Positions 52,566 to 62,978 of a stretch of 64,000 nucleotides of DNA are shown in pieces. The translations under genes and the position numbers were made by a program. Source of the stretch: Nitzschia sp. DOCU1 (Eukaryota; Bacillariophyta; Bacillariophyceae; Bacillariales; Bacillariaceae); NCBI GenBank assembly GCA_951394045.1, contig OX595985.1:4154001-4218000 (forward strand). Reading direction: 5' to 3'. The notes beneath the pieces were generated by a model. The model had not been told where the DNA came from. It made no database searches and was given only the letters and a program-made list of their open reading frames with translations. Position 1 is the stretch's first letter. Each line of letters begins with the position of its first letter.

Positions 52566-52765
52566 NNNNNNNNNNNNNNNNNNNNNNNNNNNNNNNNNNN
52601 NNNNNNNNNNNNNNNNNNNNNNNNNNNNNNNNNNNNNNNNNNNNNNNNNNNNNNNNNNNNNNNNNNNNNNNNNNNNNNNNNNNNNNNNNNNNNNNNNNNN
52701 NNNNNNNNNNNNNNNNNNNNNNNNNNNNNNNNNNNNNNNNNNNNNNNNNNNNNNNNNNNNNNNNN
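52566..52765. other. Assembly gap (200 N)
   Basis: Exactly 200 N, probably a placeholder of unknown true length. It lies between copia E gag and the RT of copia F. The 5' LTR of E and the 3' end of F are missing here. Confidence 0.98.
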
Positions 52766-55700
52766 CCCATCGTCCTTCCTATCGATGTTGACCCCAAGGA
52801 AGTCTTGTATGTCACCTTCAATTGTGATATCGAGCTTTGCGCTCTTGATATCCTCGATCGCTTGGTTGATCTCGTCCTCATCTGGGCCTGCTAGTATCGA
52901 GTCGTCAGTGTACAACACGTACATGACGTTCCCACGATAGAAGACACACTCGTCGACGTTGGATTGCCGAAACCCGACCTTGTTGATGAGTATGTCGGTG
53001 AGATACTTATTCCAGACTCTGGATGCCTGGCACTGGCCATAAACGTTCCTATGTAGCTGCAACACATAGTCTCTTGTGTTTCCTTGCTCGATCCGAAAGC
53101 CCTTGGGGATTTCCATAAAGAGCTCCCTCTCGACAGGTGCTTGGGGAAAGGCAAGGACGTAGTCGATTTGCTTTGTGTGCCACTTGTGTAGCGCTGCCAT
53201 TATCAGTACGGTTCGAATTGAGTTCCAACTCGCGACCGGCGCATAAGTTTGGTCATAGTGTTGACCGTACTTCATGCGCGATCCATCGATGTTCAATCGC
53301 GCCTTATACTTTTTAATATGGCGCGTGCGGATGTCGCGCTTGCGTTTCATCTGCCACACGGCTGGTAATACTGCCGCTCCCTCTTGAACTTTCGATCGGT
53401 GGATTACGGTGAAGTTACCGTTGTTGATCTGGTCGTCCCACTCCTTCTGCATCGCCTTCTTGAACTCTGGTGCATCCGGCTGCTTCATAGCTTGATGTAG
53501 GTACATCGTGTCCGGGTCCGAAGTTGCCTTGAAAACTTGTAGTGGGTCCATCTCTTTGTTCCCGGCGTAGTCCGGAAACATTGCCTCTAGTACGTAAATT
53601 TCTCCGTCTATATCCCCAGCAGTGGTCCTGGATAGCTCGGCCACCATCACGTTCGTGATCCTCTGCGTCGGCGTTAGAGTTTGCTGGTCCCCGTCGGCTC
53701 GGGATTTGCTTGGAGATGGGCCTTGACTGGCGTCTTGTTCCATGCTATCGCCATCTAGTGGCGGTGTTTCGTTGTTTCCCGATTGGCTATCATCGGGTGG
53801 TATCTCGAGATTCTCCCCTTGTCTTTGGGAGGTTCCAGCGTTACTCGCTGTAGCTGACGTCTTTGACCGCTTTGCGCTCTGTTGTGCACTAGCTTGGTCC
53901 CTCTCTGGCTCCGTAGCATTGTCCCTTATAAATATTGTCTCGGAGGTAGCGCGTTTCTTCGCCTTATTTCCGATAGGACTCCTTTCACTTAGGAACCCTG
54001 CCTTGATTTGCCACGAGGTATCGAACTGGTCTTCCTTAACTGTTCGGAAGCTCGGGTCGAATGCCACGTGAAATTGCGGTGATACAAGACCGGTCACTCG
54101 GTCAAGCACCATGGCAATGTTTCGCCCGTGGTTTGGGGAACGACCGAGATATATGCCCACTCTCGATCTGTACTCCCACTTGTTATGGATGCGCGAGGCA
54201 CCCTGAAGTTGATCCTCCAGCACATAGACCGGGCACCCGAAAGGCATCCAGTGCTTTGTGTGGGTCTGCACCGTTGAGCTTGAAAACAGCTGCAACGGAG
54301 AAAGTCCCTCCTTATATTTTAAATTAGGGGATTCGTTAATTGCGTCGTTTGCCATTCTTATGGCGTACGGCCACAAATTCACCGTCGCGTCCATCTTCCA
54401 TCGTCGGTTTGCATGAATCAGTTGGGAACGAGTCAGGTCCTGGAGCGACCTGATTCTTCTCTCGTCCAGTCCGTTGGTGTGATGAGCATTAACTCCAGCG
54501 AAGGTGAGGACTTGCTGGCTGTTTCTGCATTCGTCAACCCACTTATTTGCTCGAAATATCCCGTTGTCGGCGTGGTAAGATTTTATTCTCACTCCATGCT
54601 GCCAAGCCATTGCCTCGAAGGCTTTCTTCCCTGCTATTGTCTCATCGGCATTCGCTGTCTTTTGCAGATAAACGAATGAGTATCCAGAGTACTGGTCGAC
54701 GTAGACTGTAGCATACCTGTAGCGCTTAGTTGTTAGTCTACCAGTGCCCTGTGCCACCAATCCCATTGTCGGGGACACCAGTTGGTCCACCGACACGACT
54801 TCACCTGGTTTAGTCGCTTGGTTCTTCGTGGTCCAGTCGAGTCTCCTCTTGGATCTCCAATTTCTTCTTGTTGCCTTTGCGAATAGGCATGCGCTGCATG
54901 CTGGCACGGCACAGTCGGCCAATGCCCTTGGGAGAATGTTTTGCTTGGCCATGTTTTGAAGCTTGGCGAAGCTGATGTGCCCGAATCGTTGGTGGTATCG
55001 AAGTAGTTGAGCGGCGGCCGTTGTAGGCTGCCTGTCCTCTTCTTCTTCGACTACTACCGGTCTTTGCTCCCCCGTCGCCGTCGGTCCATTTAGGTCGAAC
55101 GCGGTCGTCGTGGGGCCTTCTTGTTCTTGTTTTTCCTCCGCCTCAGCCCTCTCCCGATTGATGGGCAACCCAGTGATTCGTGACCACCATGTTGACCTCT
55201 GCCTAGGAGGCGCTGGTGGCTCGGGTGGTGGCGATGTATTGATGTCGTCATCCTCATCATCGCTTACTACTTGAGTATCGCATGCCATGATGGGATCGTC
55301 CATAGAATCGCTGTAGTCAACGTTGCACGTCTGGCAAAACACCGAGAACTTGTTGAAGCCTGGTGCCATGAAGAACGTTGCACAGTTGTCTCTTTCTCCA
55401 ATCGCGACGTCGAGTTCGTTCTTTCCGTTGTTCCAAAATAATTTCGTTGTAGTAGCAGTCGTTGTTTTGCCCGTTCCACGGACGTTCTTCATGCGCGATC
55501 CTATTTGCGTCTTTGCCCAATGTTGGGGGCTTAGCAGTCTCATCTGTCCCTTCGGAATGTAGTAGCTGTTTGGAATACGAAACTTGTGCACTGCTCCCAA
55601 ATTATCGCACCAACGCCATACTATCGTCCCTTGGTACACCTCGAACTTGCTTTCGCCTCCGAATCCCTTAATTGAGCGATTAACTTTCTTTACGGGGCCA

Positions 55701-56209
55701 TCGAAATCATTGATGTCGTGCGATATACAAGCACTGCATCTGTTATCAATGCCGATGGCTGCCGAATCGCAGTCGAACTTAGCCACGTTTACGTGGATTG
55801 GTTCTCCCTCTGAGTTCGTTTCCCTTTCGGCCACTGTATTGAAAATATCGAGTGATCCGCTAGTTCTCCGACTCAGAGAAATAGGCTCATCGATACTTAT
55901 GGCACCGATTGCCTCCCTGTATTTAGACCTTGTCTTGAGTTCTTTCCACGTCGTCTCGTATGGCTCGAACTTTCTGCTCACACAAAATATCCCGGCTATC
56001 AAAATTCCCAAAATCGCCCGCACGCGAGTCCATCGTTTGGACTTGGGAATATAGTAGTAGTTGGGATCATCGCTACTTGCAATATCAGGGGTTAGGATTG
56101 CTAGTATAAAGTAAAAGTAACACATAAGCCACTTCGCTAATTTGATTAGGAGTGGTCTTAAAGTCATCATCGACATATTCAATACGTAAGTGAGCCCAAC
56201 CCGTTCTCG
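52766..56209 (-). CDS. pol: Copia F Pol (membrane-like N-terminus, protease, integrase, RT; partial)
   Basis: Open in the Gag frame from 56209 into the gap. Hydrophobic stretch WLMCYFYFILAIL near the start and ILGILIAGIF about 40 residues on. Protease-like IGIDNRCSACIS (D-N-R). Integrase zinc domain (RYHQRFGH, CSAC) and core D (VSVDQLVSP), D (HADNGIF), E (LDERRIRSL), then LYLGRS-type fold and a basic linker. RT: KARLNIDGSRMKYGQHYDQT, AFPQAPVERELF, LYTDDSILAG. RT end and RNase H are lost in the gap. No internal stop, in contrast with copia A. Confidence 0.9.
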
Positions 56210-56212
56210 TCA
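56210..56212 (-). promoter_or_regulatory. In-frame UGA between copia F gag and pol (readthrough candidate)
   Basis: AAC TGA CGA GAA CGG GTT GGG CTC: Pol continues in the same frame with no stop. The bases GRACGGGTTGGGCTC are shared with copia A. Confidence 0.68.
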
Positions 56213-57745
56213 GTTGCTCTGATACCCACCGGTTAGATCGTTGCTGTCCTGCATCGCTGCAACTTGGACCGCATTGATCACTACCTGGTTTCCTTTCTTT
56301 CCGCCGCCGCCGCCTTGATCGTTCGCGGGGCGCTTACCGGTGGCCTTCGATGCGGTTCCCTTACACTCCTCGGGTTTGTGGCAGCGCCAAACGCCTCCAC
56401 ATTTCCCTCCGGTAGTCGGTCCACACCAGTACCACGGCTTTCCATTGTGGGTCTTTGACTTCCTGAGCGCGTCGCCGGTTGGCTCAATTGATTTGGCCAT
56501 CCAGTCCGGTCGCTCGGGAAACTTTCCCTTCTTGGTCGATACCGCTCCTTTCTTCTTCGTTGTTCCCTCAGCAGCACGACCATCGTACTTCTTCTTGAGG
56601 GTATTGAACCTGGCTGCGAGCGCAATGAGCGTCTCTTGCTCCTTTGTCGGAGTCATCCAGATCTCCTTTTCCTTCAAGATCTTGTACTTGGTCAGGGCCA
56701 AGTTCATCAAGTGGACTGGTTTCATGTCGACTCCTTCCTCCCATTCGGTTTGCTTGTCGGCTATGTACCTGACGAACGTAGTATCCGTACAAGCAGCATA
56801 ACCTTGAAACAAGTTGGTGAGGAGGTCTTCGGTCTTCTCTCCTCTCGCATAGAGCGCTTCGACCATGGTATAGACGTAGGCGTTGAACTTGGAAATGTCG
56901 TTGCCAAGGATTGACATCTGAGCAGCCAAGTTTCCCAGCTTCATCCTGATCATACCGGTCGTCGCATGCGTGTCGAGGTAGGATTCTCGAATGAGGAGCT
57001 TCAAATAAGCTACTCCGCAGGGGATGCGGAGATCTCCTTGCATGAAGGTGTAGGCTCGACGATGCACGTTGAGCTTTGCCTTCGCACCCACTGTCAATGA
57101 GTTTTGGATGCACTCATAAAGCATCCGATCGTCTTGTGCCGATCGTCCCTGGGAGAACATCCATGCTTGGGCATCCATGTAAATCTTCTGGATGTTTAGT
57201 CGTCCGTAGTTCTCCAGGATGTTTACTGGAGGTTCGTTCAGGCTTGGGACATACCAGAATATGCCTCCTGGGACATCCCATCCGAACTCGTTGGCCCTCT
57301 CTGCAATCGCTTTCAAGAATTGGAAGAATCCGTCGGGTCCTCCGTCGTAGAGTTCCTCCTGGAGCTTCTTGATCGCGTTGTTGTAGTGGGAGATGCCTTG
57401 TTTAGAGTCATAAGGTTTCAACAACCCAGGAGTCAAGCTGAACCTGACGCCAGCCGTCCCAGTTGCCGCCGCCGCTTGGTTCGCGGCTGGTTCGTTTGCG
57501 ACAGCCGGAGCTGCTGCATTGACCGCCGCTACTGGAGCTGCGACAGCGACTGGTGGTTGGACTTGTGGCGCTGGTACTACCGGTGGTACCTGCGGTGGAA
57601 CCGCTGGTGGTAGTTGCACCTGCTGGACAACTGGTGGTGCTTGCGCCAGTGGTTGAACTGCCGGCGGCGCTGGATTCCCAGCGACTGCTGCGGGCTGAGC
57701 TGCTGCTCTCCTCGCTGTTGCACCTCGAGTACCTGCTCGAGCCAT
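56210..57745 (-). CDS. gag: Copia F Gag
   Basis: 511 residues from ATG 57745. The N-terminal 100 residues are Ala/Pro/Val/Gln-rich (PPAVPPQVPPVVP). The capsid-like core starts at VRFSLTPGLLKPYDSK and includes ANEFGWDVPGG, ATTGMIRMKLGNL and AACTDTTFVRYIADKQ. The C-terminal Cys/His cluster WCGPTTGGKCGGVWRCHKPEEC (C-x7-C-x5-C-H-x4-C) is a variant zinc knuckle shared with copia A. It likely packages element RNA. Confidence 0.9.
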   Translation of the reverse strand: MARAGTRGATARRAAAQPAAVAGNPAPPAVQPLAQAPPVVQQVQLPPAVPPQVPPVVPAPQVQPPVAVAAPVAAVNAAAPAVANEPAANQAAAATGTAGVRFSLTPGLLKPYDSKQGISHYNNAIKKLQEELYDGGPDGFFQFLKAIAERANEFGWDVPGGIFWYVPSLNEPPVNILENYGRLNIQKIYMDAQAWMFSQGRSAQDDRMLYECIQNSLTVGAKAKLNVHRRAYTFMQGDLRIPCGVAYLKLLIRESYLDTHATTGMIRMKLGNLAAQMSILGNDISKFNAYVYTMVEALYARGEKTEDLLTNLFQGYAACTDTTFVRYIADKQTEWEEGVDMKPVHLMNLALTKYKILKEKEIWMTPTKEQETLIALAARFNTLKKKYDGRAAEGTTKKKGAVSTKKGKFPERPDWMAKSIEPTGDALRKSKTHNGKPWYWCGPTTGGKCGGVWRCHKPEECKGTASKATGKRPANDQGGGGGKKGNQVVINAVQVAAMQDSNDLTGGYQSN

Positions 57746-57770
57746 CTTTCAGTTCTATCTTCGTCTATTG

Positions 57771-57784
57771 GCGCAGAGGAAGCG
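57771..57784 (-). other. Primer-binding site of copia F (initiator tRNA-Met internal segment)
   Basis: The plus strand TTGGCGCAGAGGAAGCGTG matches 18 of 19 bases of the conserved initiator tRNA-Met D-arm region (TGGCGCAGNGGAAGCGTG). It lies at the LTR edge. Confidence 0.7.
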
Positions 57785-58088
57785 TGTATGAATAGTCGAG
57801 TTCTCAGGCTCGGCTATCGGGCGAAGTAGTAAAACTAACAAAAGCGTTGCTAATGCTAAAATATAAGTTGTGTTTGTGGGGCTCCAAAGGGCCTCCACTT
57901 ACTCTATTACTTCCTTTTGTAGGAGGAATTATCGTTAGCTCGTCGCTGACCACCCATTGTGTTGTCGCTATGTGCCGTTTGACTGGCCCGCTCAAAGTCC
58001 ACCGGGTGGGTCCCGACATGAGTCCTGTTAAGCCGATTCACTCGAATGGCTCTCAAATACTCCGTCGTAGTAGTGACGTAATCGAACA
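57785..58088 (-). repeat. Copia F 5' LTR
   Basis: 304 bp. Sense start TGTTCGATTACGTCACTAC, sense end ATTCATACA. The start matches the copia A LTR. Confidence 0.72.
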
Positions 58089-58152
58089 CCTAATCCACCA
58101 AATGTCAAAAGAAAGGGGGAAAGCTGGTTCGACCAGGGCGGTCTAGTCCAGC

Positions 58153-61100
58153 TTAAGAGGGAACAACCCAATGAAGCAACGATCGAATGTGGTTGTCCCG
58201 AAGCTCACCAGCAGGAAGAGCTTTGGTCAAGATATCGGCGGGGTTCATCTTCGTGTTCACATAGGCTGTGCGCCACTCGTCGCGCGCAACACCCTCACGA
58301 ACGAAGTGATACGAAATGCTCTGCGTCTTCTTCTTCAAAGCGGATTCGGGGATCGTAGTGTTGAAGAGCACCGATTTGTTATCACCATAGATGTACGCAG
58401 GTCCATCGATGGCAATACCCATCATTCGGAGCTTGTATCTGAGTCCACGGAGGTATTCCGTGCATTGGCGCATGCTAGTGAACTCAGCTCCAAAACTCGA
58501 ACTCTCAACGCTGGTCTGCTTCTTGGAGAACCAATAGATGAGAGCACAATTCAAATAAACAAAGAAACCAGAGCGTGATTTCCGAGTGATCAAATCAGTT
58601 GCGTGATCAGCGTCAACATAGGCACGCATCACAAAACCTTTCCCTCGTGGCGCAGGCATGTCGGCGGGTAGCACCTCCACTGCATCCGCATCCTGCTCAG
58701 AGGTTGACCAATCGCGTCGTTCGAATTCACTCAAGTCAATTTCCGGATACGAAGGATCAAAAACCATTTCCGCATTGTGGAAGCGTTTCAGGTATGCGAA
58801 GATTTGATAGAGCTGTTCGAGATGACCTTGACGAGGCATGGCCAGATGGGACGAGATCATGGAGACCTCTACGCACGTGTCCACCCGGCCCAACTCAACA
58901 ATCCACCGCAAGGTACCAATGAGTGATGTAAAATACGAGGCATCGTCTGGTTGCAATTCCGCAGTCAGGTCAACTTCGGGGCGATAACCATTCGATATTG
59001 GGGCAGACGTGCCCTTCGTAGGTAGTTTTTGGCCCGATTTTGCCAAATGTTCTTCCACAGTCTTAACAGCCGCCTGGACGTATTTTGACGATCCGAAGGC
59101 CCATGCCTCAGTACCGTCGTCCAAGACCACCTTCTGTGGCGATCCACCCAGATAGATGGTTGGTGGTCCCACCGATGATTCCTTCAATTTAAAATATTTG
59201 CCGATGCCATCTCGCAGTATCGTCGCAGGATTTGCAGAAATGACGAGGGCATCATCAACATATAATAATACGTAGTCCCAATATTCGGATCCATCTGACT
59301 TTACAGCAGGTCGCATCCAAACATCAGGATCGGCCTTGCACGGTTCAAAACCCAGATGCTTCATGCACGAACGCAAATGGTTTCTGAAATCTCTACCTGC
59401 AAGTTTTCCACCGTAGAGTGCCCGCTTGATCAAGGCAACATGCCCTACATTTTCGAGTCCGAATTCCGGACCACAAATCAAGTAGTGTTTCTGGGAGCTT
59501 GGCACCTGCAAATATGCGTTCTCAATATCGGCCGCCCAACAATCAAGCGAATTGAGGGCAGCATAGGTGAGGGCAATACATTTAGATTCACGGGACATGA
59601 CGCCAGCATACGAGGATACATTACCGGGTTTCTCGGTAAGGTGTCCGTCCAGCACAAATCGTGCCTTGAAATCTCCGGTCGTCTTTACATCGAAGACCAA
59701 GTGACCACTGGCTTTGGTCCATCCGGGTGGAGGCCTTTCATTCTCCCCCAATATGTCAAATGCGACGCCAGCATTTGTCATTTCCTTCACAATAGCCAAG
59801 TGCCAACGCTTGTCGCCATTTTCTAGGTCGAATTTATTGGCTTGGGCTACACTCATGGGAATCTTGAAACCATACTTGTATTGTGTCGAACGGGTGCGAG
59901 CCTTGACGGCGCTCACGATAACATCCCGTTTACGCAGCGTATGGGGAACCCACCAACGAAATGCAGGTTCCTTTGCAATGTTACGGGCTGTAGCATACTC
60001 CGCTGTTTCAACTGGGTGGCTCTCCTTCATGTCGGCCAAAGAAACCCAGTCCTCAAGGCCATTTGTCCATCGCACCTTGAGTTGCCAGCCAAAGGTTGTT
60101 TTCCGAAGACGTTTGCCTCCCCTGTTGGTGGTGGCATACGCATTGGCTTCCGTCAGGGCGTCTGATGATGCACGATGGTCCAGGATTGCCTGCAGTTTTG
60201 TCCTGTAAAATCTGTCATCGTCCACTTGATCAAGTAGATTTTCCGCGATGACGTTACCAGCCAATTCTTTAACGGTGCCATCACCAAACTCGACGTCGTA
60301 GGTCAATGTATTGAGGAGTGGTGTGTCGTTGTATGTGCCCGAGCAACGGCCGTCAGCACCGATGGTCCGACGGACAACCTTCGCAAGTTGTAACTGGTCG
60401 TCATGGGGTAGGAGGACTTCCAAATTAATTAGCGTGTCGTAGAGTGGTTGTTGACCAATCGCGTGGCCACGGGCATCAACAGGGTCATCCACCGCCGGCG
60501 TCGAAGAATCTCGAAAGAACGTGTCTGCATGATTGGCAATATCCGCAACTAGGTCATTGTCATCTTCCCACAAACCCTCCGTTTTGGGTTTGGGAAGTGG
60601 TATGGCCGCTGTACCAAAGCGAGCCTCAATTGCCGCATCGAACCTCTTTCGCTTTTCCAGTTCGGTCGGGGAGTCCTGCTCAATTTTGTTCAGTGGGCGC
60701 ACTGTCCGGCGAGGGAAGACCTCCCCTGTATGCGATAGTACCCATTGGCACATGTCGTTCCCTTCACCGGTGGCGGGACCTAGGCATCGGCCCAATAATT
60801 CCTTCGGGCAGGGAAAACCAGATGAATCAAGGTAGTACACAAATTCGTACCACCCGAATTGACACAGGTTTAAGATGTCACCACCGTCTCTCAGCGTGTG
60901 CCAATTGGCATTGCGTCCCTCGAGCTGCAACAAATCCTTGGCAGTGAGGTTGTTAATTCGGACGCGTCGTTCCGCGCAATAATCCCAGAACGGCAACGGT
61001 GTCTGGGATTCCTTCATGTCCTGGCGGACTGCTTCCTTCAAAAGTCCAACATAGAGCTCGGCCTTGTTGGCCCAGGGGGTGCCACGTTCTAGTACACGAA

Positions 61101-61374
61101 GGGATGTCCCAATTTTATGGAGAAAGTCACGCATGGCTTGCGATGTTTGCTCCCCGGAGTGGTCACATATTATCGCATCCGAGGCACCGACTGCCTTCGC
61201 AAACATTTTCATGGCCACAGGTACTTCGGACTTGGACTTCATCGGGACCACGTACATGAAGCCACGATCGCTGACAAATAATTGCATGCATTTGTTTCCA
61301 CGCGGTGACTTGCCTGATTCTTGGATGCAAAGAATGTGTCCATGTAGAAATATTCGTCGATCCGACGATATCAT
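58153..61374 (-). pseudogene. pol: Copia J Pol: integrase, RT, RNase H
   Basis: About 1060 meaningful residues from the frameshift near 61330 to the stop at 58153; the first 20 or so residues of this frame are out of register. Integrase core with FVSDRGFMYVVP, the second Asp in IICDHSGEQT and Glu in NKAELYVGLLKEAV. The RT region has LVFDVKTTGDFKARFVLDGHL and VLLYVDDALVIS (Y-V-D-D). RNase H has RAYVDADHATDLITR, SSFGAEFTSM, YGDNKSVL and NPADILTKALP. It is a third copia lineage here, distinct from A/F, C/E and D. Confidence 0.87.
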
Positions 61375-62342
61375 AGCATACGATCATTCGTCGGGTAATT
61401 TCTGGTCAGGCCTTCAGCCACAGGTCGTCGCACACGTTGCGTAGTGGTCTTGATCGTGCGTCTTGCCGTGTCATAATCAATGCGCCACAATTTGGATAAT
61501 TTTTCAGGGTCTACCCCTTGTGCTCTGGAAGCTGATGTCGCAGAGCAAAAGTATTCCTTCATATCAATGTCGTCCGGTAGGTTCGTTGGCTCTGTTGTGG
61601 AGCACTTCTCATCATGCTCCGGGAACAGAACCGGTTGGTCCCAGCCTACAGTGGCTCCTATAGCGGCGGCAATCTTTGAAATATTGCACTTTTCCACCAG
61701 CCAGGCTGCTAGACTGGACACATCAAGGGTCGGGTCCTCTCCAGGATCACGCAGGTAGGCATTGTACCTTCTCGTTTCGGCGTGCCCGTCCTCTTGATTC
61801 TCAGTATGCTCTGGATGGCTGTCGTTTCCATCCCTGATGAGCAGAGCGTCGATGAACTTATTTTCCTCCGTTCCGATCTGAACGGAGGAGATCATAGCGT
61901 CATCGTCTGGGAGGTCATCAAATAATATAGTCTGCCTTGACTTTGGCAAGACCATCCTACCCTCCCAATCTAGCATTTGATCCTCATTCATGGCGTAATG
62001 GGAAGAGTACGGCTCCCAATCGCCTTCTGGTGCAATGATGGCAGTCTCGTCCAAGAGCTCGTTGCACTCATCAATACTCGGCTTTCGTACCTCAAAATAG
62101 GAGAAAATCCCATTGAGGTGTAGTGGAATTCGTCAATCTATTGCCGGAAGGAAGATCGAATGATCCTGAACAGTTGGATCAGTAACGTGAATTTTCGGGG
62201 TGTCGTTCACGATGACCCCTGCCTCCCGCAATATAAATGGAGGAAGCAAATGATGCCGCATCCTTGGGAGATACAGGGCATTTAAAACAACGAGAACGGT
62301 GCGAGTTCCCGTAAATGGACAAGTGCCATACCCCACAGAGAC
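61371..62342 (-). pseudogene. pol: Copia J Pol: protease remnant and integrase N-terminal region
   Basis: One reading frame carrying two TGA codons. It begins near 62342 with [17 protein letters not shown] and [11 protein letters not shown] (after the protease active site, which is lost to K). TGA 62133-62135 follows, then RIPLHLNGIFSYFEVRKPS and acidic sequence. The KLWRIDYDTARRTIKTTTQRV helical segment corresponds to LARRWRISIEAAQRTL in C and E. At TGA 61371-61373 it runs in the same frame into YRRIDEYFYMDTFFASK, the first integrase Asp motif. Confidence 0.75.
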
Positions 62343-62978
62343 GCATAAATAGTTTAGTCATATTAGTCCTACACGCTGGTAGTCTTAGTAGTCGTAGACG
62401 AACGGAGTCGTCCGCCGGACGGACGACGTACAGACGGCTAACGGACACGGACACGGACACGGACACGAACAAACGGTGACGTCGTCTCTGACGGCGCACC
62501 GACGCAACGATCAAAGGAGTCGTGGCGTTGCACATGGAAGCGCTCTGTAGTATATTGCATAGTAACATTCGACTAACCCATAGAGTCCCTTGCCAACGGC
62601 ATGCCTACAATCTAAGTAGTAAATATTCATCACCTAATAGAGGAGATGTATTTAGAGCAAGGAAATAATTCAGACCATGGGCGACGAGGAGTCGTAGCTA
62701 GCCAAGACTAGGGACGCCTAGTTAGAAGGCGACGATACGAGGAATCGACATATCCGAATGAATAGAATATATGCGCTTTATTTACGCGCGGGGAAAGACG
62801 TTCACAAAATGAACGATCGGTCGCAAATATTTGAAAGACGAAAATCTTTCGTCTCGTCAATCTTGTTGTTGGAATGAACGCAAATAGATGTAACATAGGT
62901 CTCACAATTATTATTGTCTTCTACTTTTATTTCGTCACCCCCGGGATAGGGCACAGTTTTAAAACTCCCGTTTGAAGG
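62343..62978 (+). repeat. Gypsy K 5' LTR and leader (boundaries uncertain)
   Basis: Begins where copia J coding stops and ends before K gag. TCACAATTATTATTGTCTTC near 62911 resembles the end region of the gypsy B LTR (TCACAATTATTTCCACTAC), so the LTR may end near 62937 (TTTCGTCA). It contains a GGACAC hexamer tract (62442-62466). The other LTR is off the window, so this is not proven. Confidence 0.45.
62442..62466 (+). repeat. GGACAC microsatellite
   Basis: About four copies of ACGGAC/GGACAC (ACGGACACGGACACGGACAC) inside the presumed gypsy K LTR. Confidence 0.8.

Larger units (their letters stand above)
52766..58088 (-). mobile_element. Copia F: Ty1/copia retrotransposon, 3' end in the gap
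   Basis: 5' LTR 57785-58088, initiator-Met PBS 57771-57784, Gag 56210-57745, in-frame TGA, Pol 52766-56209 open to the gap. Same lineage as copia A (Gag knuckle, Pol N-terminus, D-N-R protease, LTR start TGTTCGATTACG/ACGTAATCGAACA, PBS). It abuts the 3' end of copia J and was probably inserted there. Confidence 0.9.
58089..62342 (-). mobile_element. Copia J: decayed Ty1/copia, truncated at both ends
   Basis: Minus-strand Pol with integrase, RT and RNase H. The 3' end is cut by copia F, the 5' end (protease) by the LTR of gypsy K. It has no LTR or gag in the window. Premature TGA codons lie at 62133-62135 and 61371-61373, with one frameshift near 61330. Confidence 0.82.

Noticed and set aside
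52525..52940. ORFs running through the N gap
   Set aside because: Translation of N; the two sides belong to different elements (E and F).
58171..58578. Plus-strand ORFs of 90-170 codons opposite copia J Pol
   Set aside because: Antisense shadows of a clear RT/RNase H frame.
61163..61387. 74-codon third-frame ORF at the copia J integrase
   Set aside because: Arises from the frameshift zone; the meaningful frame is read through TGA 61371 into the MDTFF motif.
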